A stretch of DNA of 38,713 nt, taken from IMG/VR virus record IMGVR_UViG_3300031234_000021, positions 1 through 38,713 of that record. One strand, given 5' to 3'. The notes beneath the pieces are model-generated. The model had not been told where the DNA came from. It searched no databases and worked only from the letters and a program-made list of their open reading frames with translations. Of this stretch, positions 1 to 5,919 are shown in pieces. Numbering within the stretch: the stretch's first letter is position 1; each line of letters starts with the position of its first letter. Both the position numbers and the translations under genes were made by a program. The stretch is from a virus.

Positions 1-240
1 GCCTACCTCACGGGCGCCGACCTCACGGACGCCGACCTCGCGCGCGCCAACCTCGCGGGCGCCGACCTCGCGGGCGCCAACCTCACGGACGCCTACCTCG
101 CGCGCGCCAACCTCGCGGACGCCAACCTCGCGGGCGCCAACCTCGCGGGCGCCTACCTCACGGGCGCCTACCTCACGGGCGCCGACCTCGCGCGCGCCAA
201 CCTCGCGGGCGCCTACCTCGCGGGCGCCGACCTCACGGGC
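1..240 (+). repeat. 15-bp tandem repeat array, 16 units (pentapeptide coding)
   Basis: Sixteen perfect 15-bp units of the form GCC-NAC-CTC-RCG-NNC. Codons 1 and 3 never vary. Codon 2 is only TAC, GAC or AAC; codon 4 only GCG or ACG; codon 5 only GGC, CGC or GAC. The array continues as 12 more units at 38534-38713. No synonymous change occurs in any of the 28 units. Confidence 0.95.
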
Positions 241-648
241 GCCAGAAATGTTCCCACCGACGCGCAAGCAGAGCCAGCGGAGCCCTATGAGCGCAAGCCC
301 GCGCACGAACGCTACGCGGAGCGCGCCGCGCGGTTTCGCGAACGCAATCCCGAAGTGCCCGTGGTGGTGGCGCTGGACGCGAAGCTATTGACAATTCTTG
401 ACTCAGGGCGCGGCAAGTTACGGATGGATCAGTGGCACACCTGCAAAACCACCCACTGCCGCGCGGGGTGGGCCGTGACGCTCGCGGGCGATGCTGGCAA
501 GGCGCTTGAGGACAAGCACGGCTCGCAGCGTGCGGGCACACTGATTTATCGAGCATCAACGGGGCGCGTGCCGCATTTTTTTGCGTCTGATGAGCGTGCG
601 CTTGAGGATATTCGTGAGCAGGCGGCGACTCAGCGCGTGGACGGCTGA
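1..648 (+). CDS. Pentapeptide-repeat protein, C-terminal part (continues from 38435-38713)
   Basis: The frame is open from base 1 and joins in phase with the ORF starting at 38435, giving a 308-aa protein if the molecule is circular. Bases 1-240 encode 16 pentapeptides of the form A-[Y/D/N]-L-[A/T]-[G/R/D], the signature of the right-handed quadrilateral beta-helix. The repeat is followed by a charged linker and a separate C-terminal domain of about 100 residues with the core [18 protein letters not shown] (two Cys, two His), which I recall as a recurrent tail on phage pentapeptide proteins. Its function is unknown. Some pentapeptide proteins mimic DNA and bind gyrase, but nothing here shows that. 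The gene sits immediately upstream of csrA in the early operon. ATG 355 is internal and is not the start. Confidence 0.85.
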   Translation, partial: AYLTGADLTDADLARANLAGADLAGANLTDAYLARANLADANLAGANLAGAYLTGAYLTGADLARANLAGAYLAGADLTGARNVPTDAQAEPAEPYERKPAHERYAERAARFRERNPEVPVVVALDAKLLTILDSGRGKLRMDQWHTCKTTHCRAGWAVTLAGDAGKALEDKHGSQRAGTLIYRASTGRVPHFFASDERALEDIREQAATQRVDG

Positions 649-651
649 ACC

Positions 652-834
652 ATGCTAAAAATCCCGCGCTGCACGGACGAATCCATCCGTATCGGCGAGC
701 ACATCGAAGTGACCATACTCGCGATCCATGACGGCTGGGTACAGGTGGGCGTCAAAGCACCGGCCGGCGTAGCGGTGGAGCGAGAGGAGCGGCTGATTAA
801 GAGCGCAGCGCAGTGGCGCGCGGCGAAGCCATGA
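652..834 (+). CDS. csrA: CsrA/RsmA-family RNA-binding translational regulator
   Basis: The 60-aa product aligns without gaps to bacterial CsrA over residues 1-47: MLKIPR at the N-terminus, IRIGEHIEV, IQ/VQVGVKAP-like strand VQVGVKAPAGVAV, then EREER. Arg6 and Arg44, RNA-contact residues in E. coli CsrA, are both kept, as are Gly33 and the Ala36-Pro37 turn; Leu4 is Ile and Arg7 is Cys. CsrA dimers bind GGA motifs in mRNA leaders and repress or stabilise transcripts. In a phage early operon the likely role is to retarget host or phage translation, or to titrate host sRNAs; that is inference. It begins 3 bases after the pentapeptide gene and its TGA overlaps the next ATG (ATGA at 831-834). Confidence 0.88.
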   Translation: MLKIPRCTDESIRIGEHIEVTILAIHDGWVQVGVKAPAGVAVEREERLIKSAAQWRAAKP

Positions 835-1109
835 GCGACGATCACACCTTGGGCGATGCGCCGATCGAGCCTGAGTACATCAGGGAGATGAACGTCATTG
901 TGGGCGCGCTCGATGAGATGTTCAACGGCGCGGCGAAGCACCCCGACAAGAAGATCGGCTTCGTGTTGCTCACCTTTGCCTACGGCGAGAAGGAAGGCAG
1001 CCGCTGCAACTTCATCTCGAACGGCGCGGATCGCAAAGATATCGTCACGCTGTTCAAGGAGATGATCGCGCGTTTTGAGGGGCAGCCAGAAATGAAGGGG
1101 CGCGCATGA
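831..1109 (+). CDS. Conserved phage protein of unknown function (92 aa)
   Basis: I chose ATG 831 over 813 because it overlaps the csrA stop as ATGA, the coupling used throughout this operon. The product has an acidic N-terminus, a central hydrophobic strand (KIGFVLLTF), the motif CNFISNGADRKDIVTLFKEM and a terminal helix with EGQPEMKG. I recognise this as a widespread small phage protein, often placed in early operons, with no assigned role. There are no membrane segments or enzyme motifs. The stop overlaps the next start (1106-1109). Confidence 0.8.
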   Translation: MSDDHTLGDAPIEPEYIREMNVIVGALDEMFNGAAKHPDKKIGFVLLTFAYGEKEGSRCNFISNGADRKDIVTLFKEMIARFEGQPEMKGRA

Positions 1110-1588
1110 AACTCACAGACGCCGAGCTGGCGGCGATCCGGGCGCGGGATGCGCGAGCCGAATGTGCGGGATTTCCAGTGGATATAGACCGCCGCGCCCT
1201 GCTCGCGCACATCGAGGCGCTGGAGGCAGAATGCGATCAATGGAAGCTCGGTAGCGCCACTGTCAACGGTAGGCTGCTGGATCGCATCGCCGTGCTTGAG
1301 GAATGGCAGCGCATCCAGCGCGACCGTCTCGTCAATGACTTGGCCGGTTATTTTCGTGCGTTGCCGCCGCTGACCGGAGAGCGGAGCATGAATAAACAGA
1401 CGCACAAATGCGATTGCGAGCCGGGCGACTTGCTGGCGGTCGAGAAGCAGTTCTCCCGCTGGAACGAAAAGTACGGCTATGTCTGGTGCGCTACGCACCG
1501 GCACTGGGTCGGGTTCACGTTCGATCCGAAAAAAATGATGGTGCCGCCAACGGCTGACCGGGGAGGTGAGCATGGCTCGTCAGATTAA
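1106..1588 (+). CDS. Unknown protein, apparent in-frame fusion of two small genes
   Basis: A 160-aa product in two unlike halves. Residues 1-94 are helical and charged, probably coiled coil (repeated ALEAE/LEEW heptads). Residues 95-160 begin at an internal ATG (1388) that carries a copy of the start-linked 17-mer directly upstream, with an AG-rich SD, and contain CDC, CATHRHW and aromatic residues. The second half may also be translated on its own. The C-terminal tail ADRGGEH is encoded by the 17-mer that serves the next gene. The start overlaps the previous stop by ATGA; the end runs 17 bases into the next gene. Not recognised. Confidence 0.7.
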   Translation: MKLTDAELAAIRARDARAECAGFPVDIDRRALLAHIEALEAECDQWKLGSATVNGRLLDRIAVLEEWQRIQRDRLVNDLAGYFRALPPLTGERSMNKQTHKCDCEPGDLLAVEKQFSRWNEKYGYVWCATHRHWVGFTFDPKKMMVPPTADRGGEHGSSD

Positions 1589-1760
1589 GCGCGTGCGGCG
1601 CTGCGTCGTTTGCCATGTCGGGCACGCCGAAGTTCCTGACCGCAATACACATCACAAGCGGCTGGCGGTCTGTCGGCAATGTCACGGCCAACGGCTGCTA
1701 GGCGACCTGCGCAAGATTGTCGCGTCGCAAGCGCATGACCGGGGAGATGAGCCTACATGA
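1572..1760 (+). CDS. Small zinc-binding-type protein (62 aa)
   Basis: The start is ATG 1572, one base after a 17-mer copy; the upstream GTG 1566 in the same frame lies inside that element and is less likely. The product is very basic at the N-terminus (RQIKRVRR) and has two CxxC knuckles, CVVC and CRQC, about 23 residues apart with intervening His residues, as expected for a four-Cys zinc ribbon that could bind nucleic acid. No family was recognised. It overlaps the previous gene by 17 bases and its TGA overlaps the next ATG (1757-1760). Confidence 0.7.
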   Translation: MARQIKRVRRCVVCHVGHAEVPDRNTHHKRLAVCRQCHGQRLLGDLRKIVASQAHDRGDEPT

Positions 1761-1924
1761 GCGACGAAACACTAAAGCTATTTCTGGACAACCTAAAGAA
1801 AGCGGCAGAGTACAACCGCGTTCACGACACGATCAGCGTTGAGCGATACGCCGCCGTGTGTGATGTGGCCTTTGCGCTGGAATCTGCGATTGATGCGGCT
1901 GACCGGGAAGGTGAGCATCAATGA
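1757..1924 (+). CDS. Small unknown protein (55 aa)
   Basis: A short ORF with ATGA overlaps at both ends (1757-1760 and 1921-1924) and a 17-mer copy 4 bases before its ATG. The product is acidic and predicted helical: MSDETLKLFLDNLKKAAEY, then a second helix with VCDVAFALESAIDAA. The C-terminal DREGEHQ comes from the next 17-mer. No known motif. Position in an unbroken chain of coupled genes is the main support. Confidence 0.65.
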   Translation: MSDETLKLFLDNLKKAAEYNRVHDTISVERYAAVCDVAFALESAIDAADREGEHQ

Positions 1925-2211
1925 CCATGACTTTCAATTCCTGCATCAAAACCGGCGCGGTTATCCACCTGCTAGCGCACGACCTGATCTTCCACGCCGA
2001 CCTCTATGAAATTGAGGGCGCGATTGTGGTACGCGCGAACGGCCCATTGGTGCGTGATCACAACTGCTGGCAGAAGGGCCACCAGGACCATCCTGACTAC
2101 GAACTGCATGACACGCCGTTCGCTGGCTTCTGGCGCGATGACTTAGGGCTGTTCGTTGTTCCAGCGGATCAGGTGCGGCCACCCACGCATGACCGGGAAG
2201 GAGAGCCATGA
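1921..2211 (+). CDS. Unknown phage protein (96 aa)
   Basis: ATG 1921 overlaps the previous stop and follows a 17-mer copy; ATG 1927 is a second in-frame candidate. The product is mixed alpha/beta and rich in His and aromatic residues (HLLAHDLIFHADLYEIEG, then HDTPFAGFWRDDLGLFVVP). No signal peptide or membrane segment. The tail HDREGEP is encoded by the 17-mer for the next gene. Not recognised. Confidence 0.7.
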   Translation: MTMTFNSCIKTGAVIHLLAHDLIFHADLYEIEGAIVVRANGPLVRDHNCWQKGHQDHPDYELHDTPFAGFWRDDLGLFVVPADQVRPPTHDREGEP

Positions 2212-2651
2212 TTATTGAATCTGTCATCAAGGTGCTGCGACCGATCCGACACGGGTGGATGCGCCAGCCAGCGCCGCCGGTACTCGTTCGCGAGGGCTAT
2301 CCCATTGAGCGATGGGTGACGCTAAACGGGCAGATACAGGTGCTCACGGCCGTCGAGGTCGCCACGGACAAGGATGGAACCAGCAATGGCCCCGAGTACC
2401 ACATCAGCGTCACGCGCATCTCCATGAAGGCTGGCGTCGTGCAGGTAGGCCGTATTGACACGACCGACGCCAAATGGGTGCTGGCTGAGTTTGGCCTGGA
2501 CGGCGCGGAGGAAGATAACCATGTGCCGGGCGGCATGGCGCGTAATTTCTGGCGACCTGTAGCGTCCGGTCTGATCGGCAAAGAGTGCAAATGCAAAGCC
2601 GAGGAAGTCGTGATTCGCGAGAACAAAGGCGACTACGTATGGCGTCCGTAA
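2208..2651 (+). CDS. Unknown phage protein (147 aa)
   Basis: It starts at ATG 2208 one base after the fifth 17-mer, with an ATGA overlap to the previous gene. The middle is beta-strand rich (QIQVLTAVEV, YHISVTRIS, GVVQVGRID). The C-terminus carries FWRP, ECKCKAEE and WRP, suggestive of a compact fold, but I do not recognise a family. The last 13 bases overlap the next gene in another frame. Confidence 0.7.
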   Translation: MIIESVIKVLRPIRHGWMRQPAPPVLVREGYPIERWVTLNGQIQVLTAVEVATDKDGTSNGPEYHISVTRISMKAGVVQVGRIDTTDAKWVLAEFGLDGAEEDNHVPGGMARNFWRPVASGLIGKECKCKAEEVVIRENKGDYVWRP

Positions 2652-2857
2652 CCGTCACTGTCTGCGATCACTGCTTACAAGCGTCGTGCTGGCAGGGGCT
2701 GTTCTACTGCGACGACTATCAAACGGCAGGCACGGTAGAGAAAACCATCGAGGAATTGACGGCGCTCGGCCTTGAGCATCCGTCTTACTGGGGCTCACCT
2801 TCATCATCTGACAACCTGAGCACCGGCTCGGCTTTGAGTGACGGAGATAATCAATGA
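2639..2857 (+). CDS. Conserved small phage protein with Cys pair (72 aa)
   Basis: The start is ATG 2639, 12 bases before the upstream stop, chosen because the family I recall begins just before CDHCLQASCW. The product has CDHC near the N-terminus, two further Cys and the motif YQTAGTVEKTIEELTALGLEHPSYW, which I recall from many environmental phages as an uncharacterised protein. A zinc site is plausible from the Cys spacing. A low-complexity Ser/Gly tail follows. The stop overlaps ATG 2854. Confidence 0.75.
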   Translation: MASVTVTVCDHCLQASCWQGLFYCDDYQTAGTVEKTIEELTALGLEHPSYWGSPSSSDNLSTGSALSDGDNQ

Positions 2858-2913
2858 CCGCCGATACGGCCCTCGCTGCTGCGCCGACCGAGGGGGCGAC
2901 GCATGGCGATTGA
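2854..2913 (+). CDS. Possible 19-aa peptide or linker ORF
   Basis: ATG 2854 overlaps the upstream TGA as ATGA and is preceded by GGAG; the ORF ends at 2913, 11 bases into the next gene. The peptide is Ala/Thr rich with no motif. Its main effect may be to carry ribosomes to ATG 2903. It could equally be non-functional. Confidence 0.3.
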   Translation: MTADTALAAAPTEGATHGD

Positions 2914-3208
2914 GACGCTGAGCACCGACGACATCCCCGCCGATTTCCTCCGCGACTTCGAAGCGCTCTGCACCGACAATGCACCGGTCGAGATCGTCTC
3001 CACGCGCTATCGATTGTGGTGCCTCATGTCCGCCGTGCAATTGGCTTCACGCCATCCGGGGGCGATGCAGACTAAGCCGCTACAGACCGCGGTCGAGATG
3101 GCGCGTGCCATTCAGGGCATCGTTGCCACTACCCCGGCGCTCGCGCGCATCGCCGAGCAGGGCTGGGACCAGGCCTATGATCAGGAGCGCGAGGGGCGCG
3201 AATCATGA
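2903..3208 (+). CDS. Unknown phage protein (101 aa)
   Basis: The start ATG 2903 follows a degenerate 17-mer (CGACCG then GGGGGCGACGC). The product begins acidic (TLSTDDIPADFLRDFEAL) and continues as predicted helices (LWCLMSAVQLASRHPGAM, TAVEMARAIQGIV). No membrane segment or enzyme motif. It ends with an ATGA overlap into the next gene. Not recognised. Confidence 0.65.
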   Translation: MAIETLSTDDIPADFLRDFEALCTDNAPVEIVSTRYRLWCLMSAVQLASRHPGAMQTKPLQTAVEMARAIQGIVATTPALARIAEQGWDQAYDQEREGRES

Positions 3209-3459
3209 TGCCCCGCAAAGCCCCCGCTCAGGTGCGCCCCGCACTGCGCCAGGTGCTAGCCATCGTGCGCTTGGCGCAAGCCGCTCAGGCGGTGCTCGAG
3301 GCGGAGACGCAAACGGCCACGCTGAGCTATGCGGAGAACGGCCAGCCCTTGACCGATAAGGATTGGCGGCGCGAGGATCCTGCCGGCTTTGCGCTGTACC
3401 GCGAACTTAAGTCGGCGCTTCGGGAAATGGCGCGGGCGCAGGGTGGGGCGCCGCCGTGA
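3205..3459 (+). CDS. Unknown small basic protein (84 aa)
   Basis: ATG 3205 overlaps the previous stop (ATGATG). The product has a basic N-terminus (MMPRKAPAQVRPALRQ), an Ala-rich helix, then a helix-forming C-terminal half with DWRREDPAGFALYRELKSAL. The end overlaps the next ATG at 3456. Helical content and charge pattern are all that can be said. Confidence 0.6.
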   Translation: MMPRKAPAQVRPALRQVLAIVRLAQAAQAVLEAETQTATLSYAENGQPLTDKDWRREDPAGFALYRELKSALREMARAQGGAPP

Positions 3460-3926
3460 AGCACCCGCCCCTCTCGCACTACTGCGCCGAGCCATTGGGG
3501 GAGCTGCGCCCCATCGTGCAAGTACGGCCGCCGCATATGAGCTTTTCCTTCAAGCCGCGCGGGCTGTGGCTCTCGGTCGACGGTGAGGATGACTGGGCGG
3601 CATGGTGTCGCGGTGAGGGGTACGGCCTCGATCGGCTCGCGCTGCGCTACTCGATCGTGCTCAAAGCGCCGGAGCGCGTGCTGTGGCTCAACACCGCGCC
3701 GGCTGTTCTGGAATTTCAGGAGCGCTACGGAGTCTCGGACGGGGTTACTCGCTACCCCGCGATCGACTGGGAGCGGGTCGGCGCAGAGCACGCCGGCCTG
3801 GTCATCGCGCCCTATCAGTGGTCCTTGCGCATGGGATTGATGTGGTATTACGGCTGGGACTGCGCAAGCGGCTGTATTTGGGATACCTCGGTCATTGAGC
3901 GGGTGACGCTCGAGCCGCGCGCATGA
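3456..3926 (+). CDS. Conserved phage protein (156 aa), function unknown
   Basis: A coupled gene (ATGA at 3456-3459 and 3923-3926). I recognise the family by KPRGLWLSVDGEDDWAAWC, a middle WLNTAP section and the C-terminal block WYYGWDCASGCIWD. These occur in many phage early regions without an assigned role. It is a soluble, globular product with conserved Trp and Cys. The overall look is reminiscent of ADP-ribosyltransferase-like phage hypotheticals, but no catalytic motif is visible, so no function is claimed. Confidence 0.75.
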   Translation: MKHPPLSHYCAEPLGELRPIVQVRPPHMSFSFKPRGLWLSVDGEDDWAAWCRGEGYGLDRLALRYSIVLKAPERVLWLNTAPAVLEFQERYGVSDGVTRYPAIDWERVGAEHAGLVIAPYQWSLRMGLMWYYGWDCASGCIWDTSVIERVTLEPRA

Positions 3927-4084
3927 GCCGCGCCGCCGCCATCAACGCGAAGTGTCGGGACTGCATTTACGATCAGTACAGCCCCGGTGGTGAGGCGATT
4001 TTCCGCGAACCGTTGGCGAATGAGCCTGACCCCGCTAGGGTAGTAGAGGGTGCCTCGGCTGGCGCTATACTGGCACCGTTATGA
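3923..4084 (+). CDS. Truncated conserved phage protein (53 aa)
   Basis: The first 22 residues, MSRAAAINAKCRDCIYDQYS, match a common phage protein as I remember it, whose full form continues with more Cys residues (a small zinc-type fold). From about base 3986 the sequence diverges into EAIFREPLANEPD and ends at the xis start (ATGA overlap at 4081-4084). I infer that the gene was cut by the recombination that brought in the xis/int/att module. The promoter for xis lies inside its new 3' end. Confidence 0.5.
   Translation: MSRAAAINAKCRDCIYDQYSPGGEAIFREPLANEPDPARVVEGASAGAILAPL
4036..4071 (+). promoter_or_regulatory. Candidate xis-int promoter with operator-like TAGGGTAGTA
   Basis: TATACT at 4066-4071 is a reasonable -10 box, 9 bases before ATG 4081. 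No good -35 is present. TAGGGTAGTA at 4036-4045, where a -35 would lie, resembles the half-site of the palindrome in the control region (36007-36024), so the repressor might act here too. Weak evidence. Confidence 0.35.
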
Positions 4085-4419
4085 CCGGCGATATCCTCAC
4101 CGTCGAACAAGCGGCTATCCTCTTGGGCGTGCGGCCGAAGACTATCCGGGCGCTTGCCGCGGGCGGGGTCATCCCGGCCACCAAGGTCGGTAAGCCCTGG
4201 CGCTTCGATGAAAACCTATTGCGCGAATGGCTCGAGGTCAAATCGCGGGAGAACATAAAAATATGCCTGTCTACAAACGTCCCGGCTCTGAGTTCTGGCA
4301 GGTCGGATTCAAAATCGCTCGGCGCACGGTTAGACGATCTTCTGGCGAAACAGACCGAGCCGCCGCCGAGGAGTACGAAGAAGAACTTCGCCGTACTCTC
4401 TGGCGGCAAATCAAGCTAG
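4081..4419 (+). CDS. xis: Excisionase-like HTH DNA-binding protein
   Basis: Residues 1-55 form a MerR/excisionase-type winged helix: ILTVEQAAILLGVRPKTIR is the helix-turn-helix, followed by the wing GKPWRFDENLLREWLE. Such proteins bend DNA at att sites and direct the integrase to excision. The domain ends near residue 55 and the remaining 57 residues lie over the start of int in another frame, with no recognisable fold. The 157-base overlap with int (from 4263) is long and couples the two genes. The family identity is clear; the role as Xis rests on adjacency to int. Confidence 0.8.
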   Translation: MTGDILTVEQAAILLGVRPKTIRALAAGGVIPATKVGKPWRFDENLLREWLEVKSRENIKICLSTNVPALSSGRSDSKSLGARLDDLLAKQTEPPPRSTKKNFAVLSGGKSS

Positions 4420-5369
4420 GCGAGAAGCATTTCACCTGGGACCAGGCGATCGAGAAGTGCAAGGAGGAGGACTCCACCCAGCCCTCCTGGGAGCGCACCG
4501 AGCGTTCGATCGAGCGCCTCAATCGGTTCTTGAAAGGCTCCCCGCTCACCGAGATTACGCGTGAGAACATCGTGAAGATCCGCACCGCACTCACCCGCCA
4601 TACCTACCTGGCAGTGGGCAAGGTCCCGACGCCGCTCTCCAAGGCGACGATCAACCGCGATCTTGCGGTGCTGCGCTCGATTTTGAAGCGTTGCGCCGGG
4701 CAAGGGCGCGGCGAGGATGTCATCGATTGGAAAATGCTCGATACCTGCCCGAAGGTGCCCTTATTCCGCCTGCCCAAGGTGGACCCCCTTTGGATCACCC
4801 GGGAGCAAGCGCACATGCTGTTGGGTAAGTTCCCGAAACACACTCGCGGCATGATGATGGCCTTGGCGACTGGCATGCGCCGCGCGAATGTCACCGGCAT
4901 GGAATGGTCGCGCATCTCGCTGGAGCGGGGCACCTATTACGTGCCGGCAAGCGATGCGAAAGGACGCAAGAGCGGCATCACGGTGGCCTTGAACTCGGAT
5001 GCACTTGCGATCCTTGAGGCATGGCGGGGCGCCCACCCGCGCTACGTCTTTTGCTTTCGCGGGCGCGCACCCATCAAGCAGGTCGCTACCCGTATGTGGC
5101 GTCGCGTGGTCAAGGAAGTGGGCCTGGAGGGCGTGACTTTCCACTCGATGCGCCATTCGTGGGCGAGTTGGCACGTCCAGGGTAAGACGCCCTTGAAGGT
5201 GCTCCAGGAAATGGGCGGCTGGACGACTCTGGAGATGCCGATGCGCTACGCGCACTTGGACCCCGGGCACCTCGCGCAGTACGCGGAAACGAGCGCCATT
5301 GGGGTCGCGCCGTGCACAAAAAGTAGCACAGTGGAAATTCCGGCAAAAAAGGCGCGCGCAAGTCGTTGA
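4263..5369 (+). CDS. int: Tyrosine site-specific recombinase (phage integrase)
   Basis: A 368-aa product from ATG 4263, which gives the usual N-terminus MPVYKRPGSEFWQV and follows GGGAG; an ATG 12 codons upstream is less likely. Residues 1-55 are an arm-binding-like domain, 56-150 a SAM-like core-binding domain and 175-345 the catalytic domain. Catalytic residues are Arg206 (TGMRR), Lys233 region, His294-x-x-Arg297 (HSMRH), Trp320 in the second His/Trp position (MGGW) and nucleophile Tyr329 (RYAHL). It catalyses integration and excision between attP and a host tRNA gene. The attP starts 4 bases after its stop, and one direct repeat of the att region lies inside its last codons. Confidence 0.95.
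   Translation: MPVYKRPGSEFWQVGFKIARRTVRRSSGETDRAAAEEYEEELRRTLWRQIKLGEKHFTWDQAIEKCKEEDSTQPSWERTERSIERLNRFLKGSPLTEITRENIVKIRTALTRHTYLAVGKVPTPLSKATINRDLAVLRSILKRCAGQGRGEDVIDWKMLDTCPKVPLFRLPKVDPLWITREQAHMLLGKFPKHTRGMMMALATGMRRANVTGMEWSRISLERGTYYVPASDAKGRKSGITVALNSDALAILEAWRGAHPRYVFCFRGRAPIKQVATRMWRRVVKEVGLEGVTFHSMRHSWASWHVQGKTPLKVLQEMGGWTTLEMPMRYAHLDPGHLAQYAETSAIGVAPCTKSSTVEIPAKKARASR
5314..5332 (+). repeat. Direct repeat, left copy (candidate integrase arm site)
   Basis: GCACAAAAAGTAGCACAGT is repeated exactly at 5525-5543. The two copies flank the tRNA-like core, as arm-type integrase binding sites do. This copy lies in the int coding region. Confidence 0.7.
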
Positions 5370-5372
5370 TTT

Positions 5373-5417
5373 TGGTGGTGAGAGAGGGACTCGAACCCTC
5401 GACCTCGGCATTATGAG
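5373..5417 (-). other. attP: attP core: 3' part of a CAU-anticodon tRNA gene
   Basis: Read on the minus strand: anticodon loop CTCATAA, 3' anticodon strand TGCCG, variable loop AGGTC, a perfect T arm (GAGGG, loop TTCGAGT, CCCTC), acceptor strand TCTCACC, discriminator A and CCA. The 5' half of the tRNA is absent: the bases before the loop do not pair with TGCCG and no GGTGAGA is present. Phages that integrate in tRNA genes carry such 3' ends so that integration rebuilds the gene. Anticodon CAU means elongator tRNA-Met or tRNA-Ile2 in the host. Confidence 0.88.
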
Positions 5418-5524
5418 TTCAGCGGGCGGCGTATAGAGCTTTGTAATTCAATGGCTTACACGGTTGCGACTTATTCCTAGAGGCGCTTTTGCCCACATTT
5501 ATCTGCGGGTTTTCCGATGTGTGC

Positions 5525-5543
5525 GCACAAAAAGTAGCACAGT
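5525..5543 (+). repeat. Direct repeat, right copy (candidate integrase arm site)
   Basis: An exact 19-base copy of 5314-5332, 211 bases downstream, on the far side of the attP core. It overlaps a 10-base palindrome TGTGCGCACA at 5520-5529. The rest of 5418-5580 has no gene; convergent int and the minus-strand gene ending at 5581 meet here, and no clear terminator is seen. Confidence 0.7.
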
Positions 5544-5580
5544 CATCCCCCCCCTTGAACCTCCCCGCCAACCAACCCCC

Positions 5581-5919
5581 TCACCCCTCCTCTTCCTCGT
5601 CCCCGTCGTCATCATCGCCGGGATCATCCGTGGCGCCCAATTTCTGCCAGTCGGTCGCGCTCGCGGCCACGCCGCCGATCGGCCGCTGATGCTTATCGCG
5701 CGGCTTCGCGCGCTGCTCGATGCGGCGCCGAAAGACGCGCTCGTAAGCTTGCGCGTAGGTCATGCTCGCATCGAACAGTCGGTCCCCGAGTTTGCGCTCC
5801 ATGATCGCGATGCGGATGCGCTCGCCCTTGTCTACCTGCGTGAGGTTCCCGCTCAAGATCAGGCCGCCGGTCGAGAGCTCGCGCACCAAAGCCATTTCGA
5901 TATCCGCGCGCTCCGTCAT
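5581..5919 (-). CDS. Unknown protein with acidic tail (112 aa), last gene of the leftward operon
   Basis: The start is ATG 5919, directly after the TAA of the upstream gene. The N-terminal half is predicted helical with TGGLILSGNLTQVDKGERIRI, and a middle basic segment (RRRIEQRAKPRDKHQRP) is followed by a strongly acidic C-terminus of Asp and Glu runs. Not recognised. As the last gene before attP it lies in the position where lysogenic-conversion genes are often found. Confidence 0.6.
   Translation of the reverse strand: MTERADIEMALVRELSTGGLILSGNLTQVDKGERIRIAIMERKLGDRLFDASMTYAQAYERVFRRRIEQRAKPRDKHQRPIGGVAASATDWQKLGATDDPGDDDDGDEEEEG

Larger units (their letters stand above)
1371..2206 (+). 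repeat. Five copies of a start-linked 17-mer, TGACCGGRRAGNNGAGC
   Basis: Copies lie at 1371-1387, 1555-1571, 1736-1752, 1900-1916 and 2190-2206. Each ends 0 to 4 bases before an ATG (1388, 1572, 1757, 1921, 2208) and holds the purine-rich ribosome-binding stretch. Thirteen of 17 positions are invariant, more than a Shine-Dalgarno sequence needs. Copies 2-5 also encode the end of the preceding protein (DRGGEH, DRGDEP, DREGEH, DREGEP). A degenerate relative precedes ATG 2903. The role is unknown: translation control, RNA-binding-protein target or recombination linker. Confidence 0.85.

Noticed and set aside
1-240. Possible CRISPR-like or satellite array
   Set aside because: The units are contiguous 15-mers without spacers and encode pentapeptides in one open frame.
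1-240. Possible diversity-generating retroelement target
   Set aside because: Variation at AAC-type codons recalls such systems, but there is no reverse transcriptase, template repeat or accessory gene, and G/C positions vary too.
5373-5417. Functional tRNA gene
   Set aside because: Only the 3' half is present; the 5' acceptor, D arm and 5' anticodon strand are missing.
5418-5580. Transcription terminator between convergent int and the late operon
   Set aside because: No stem-loop followed by a T-run could be found on either strand.
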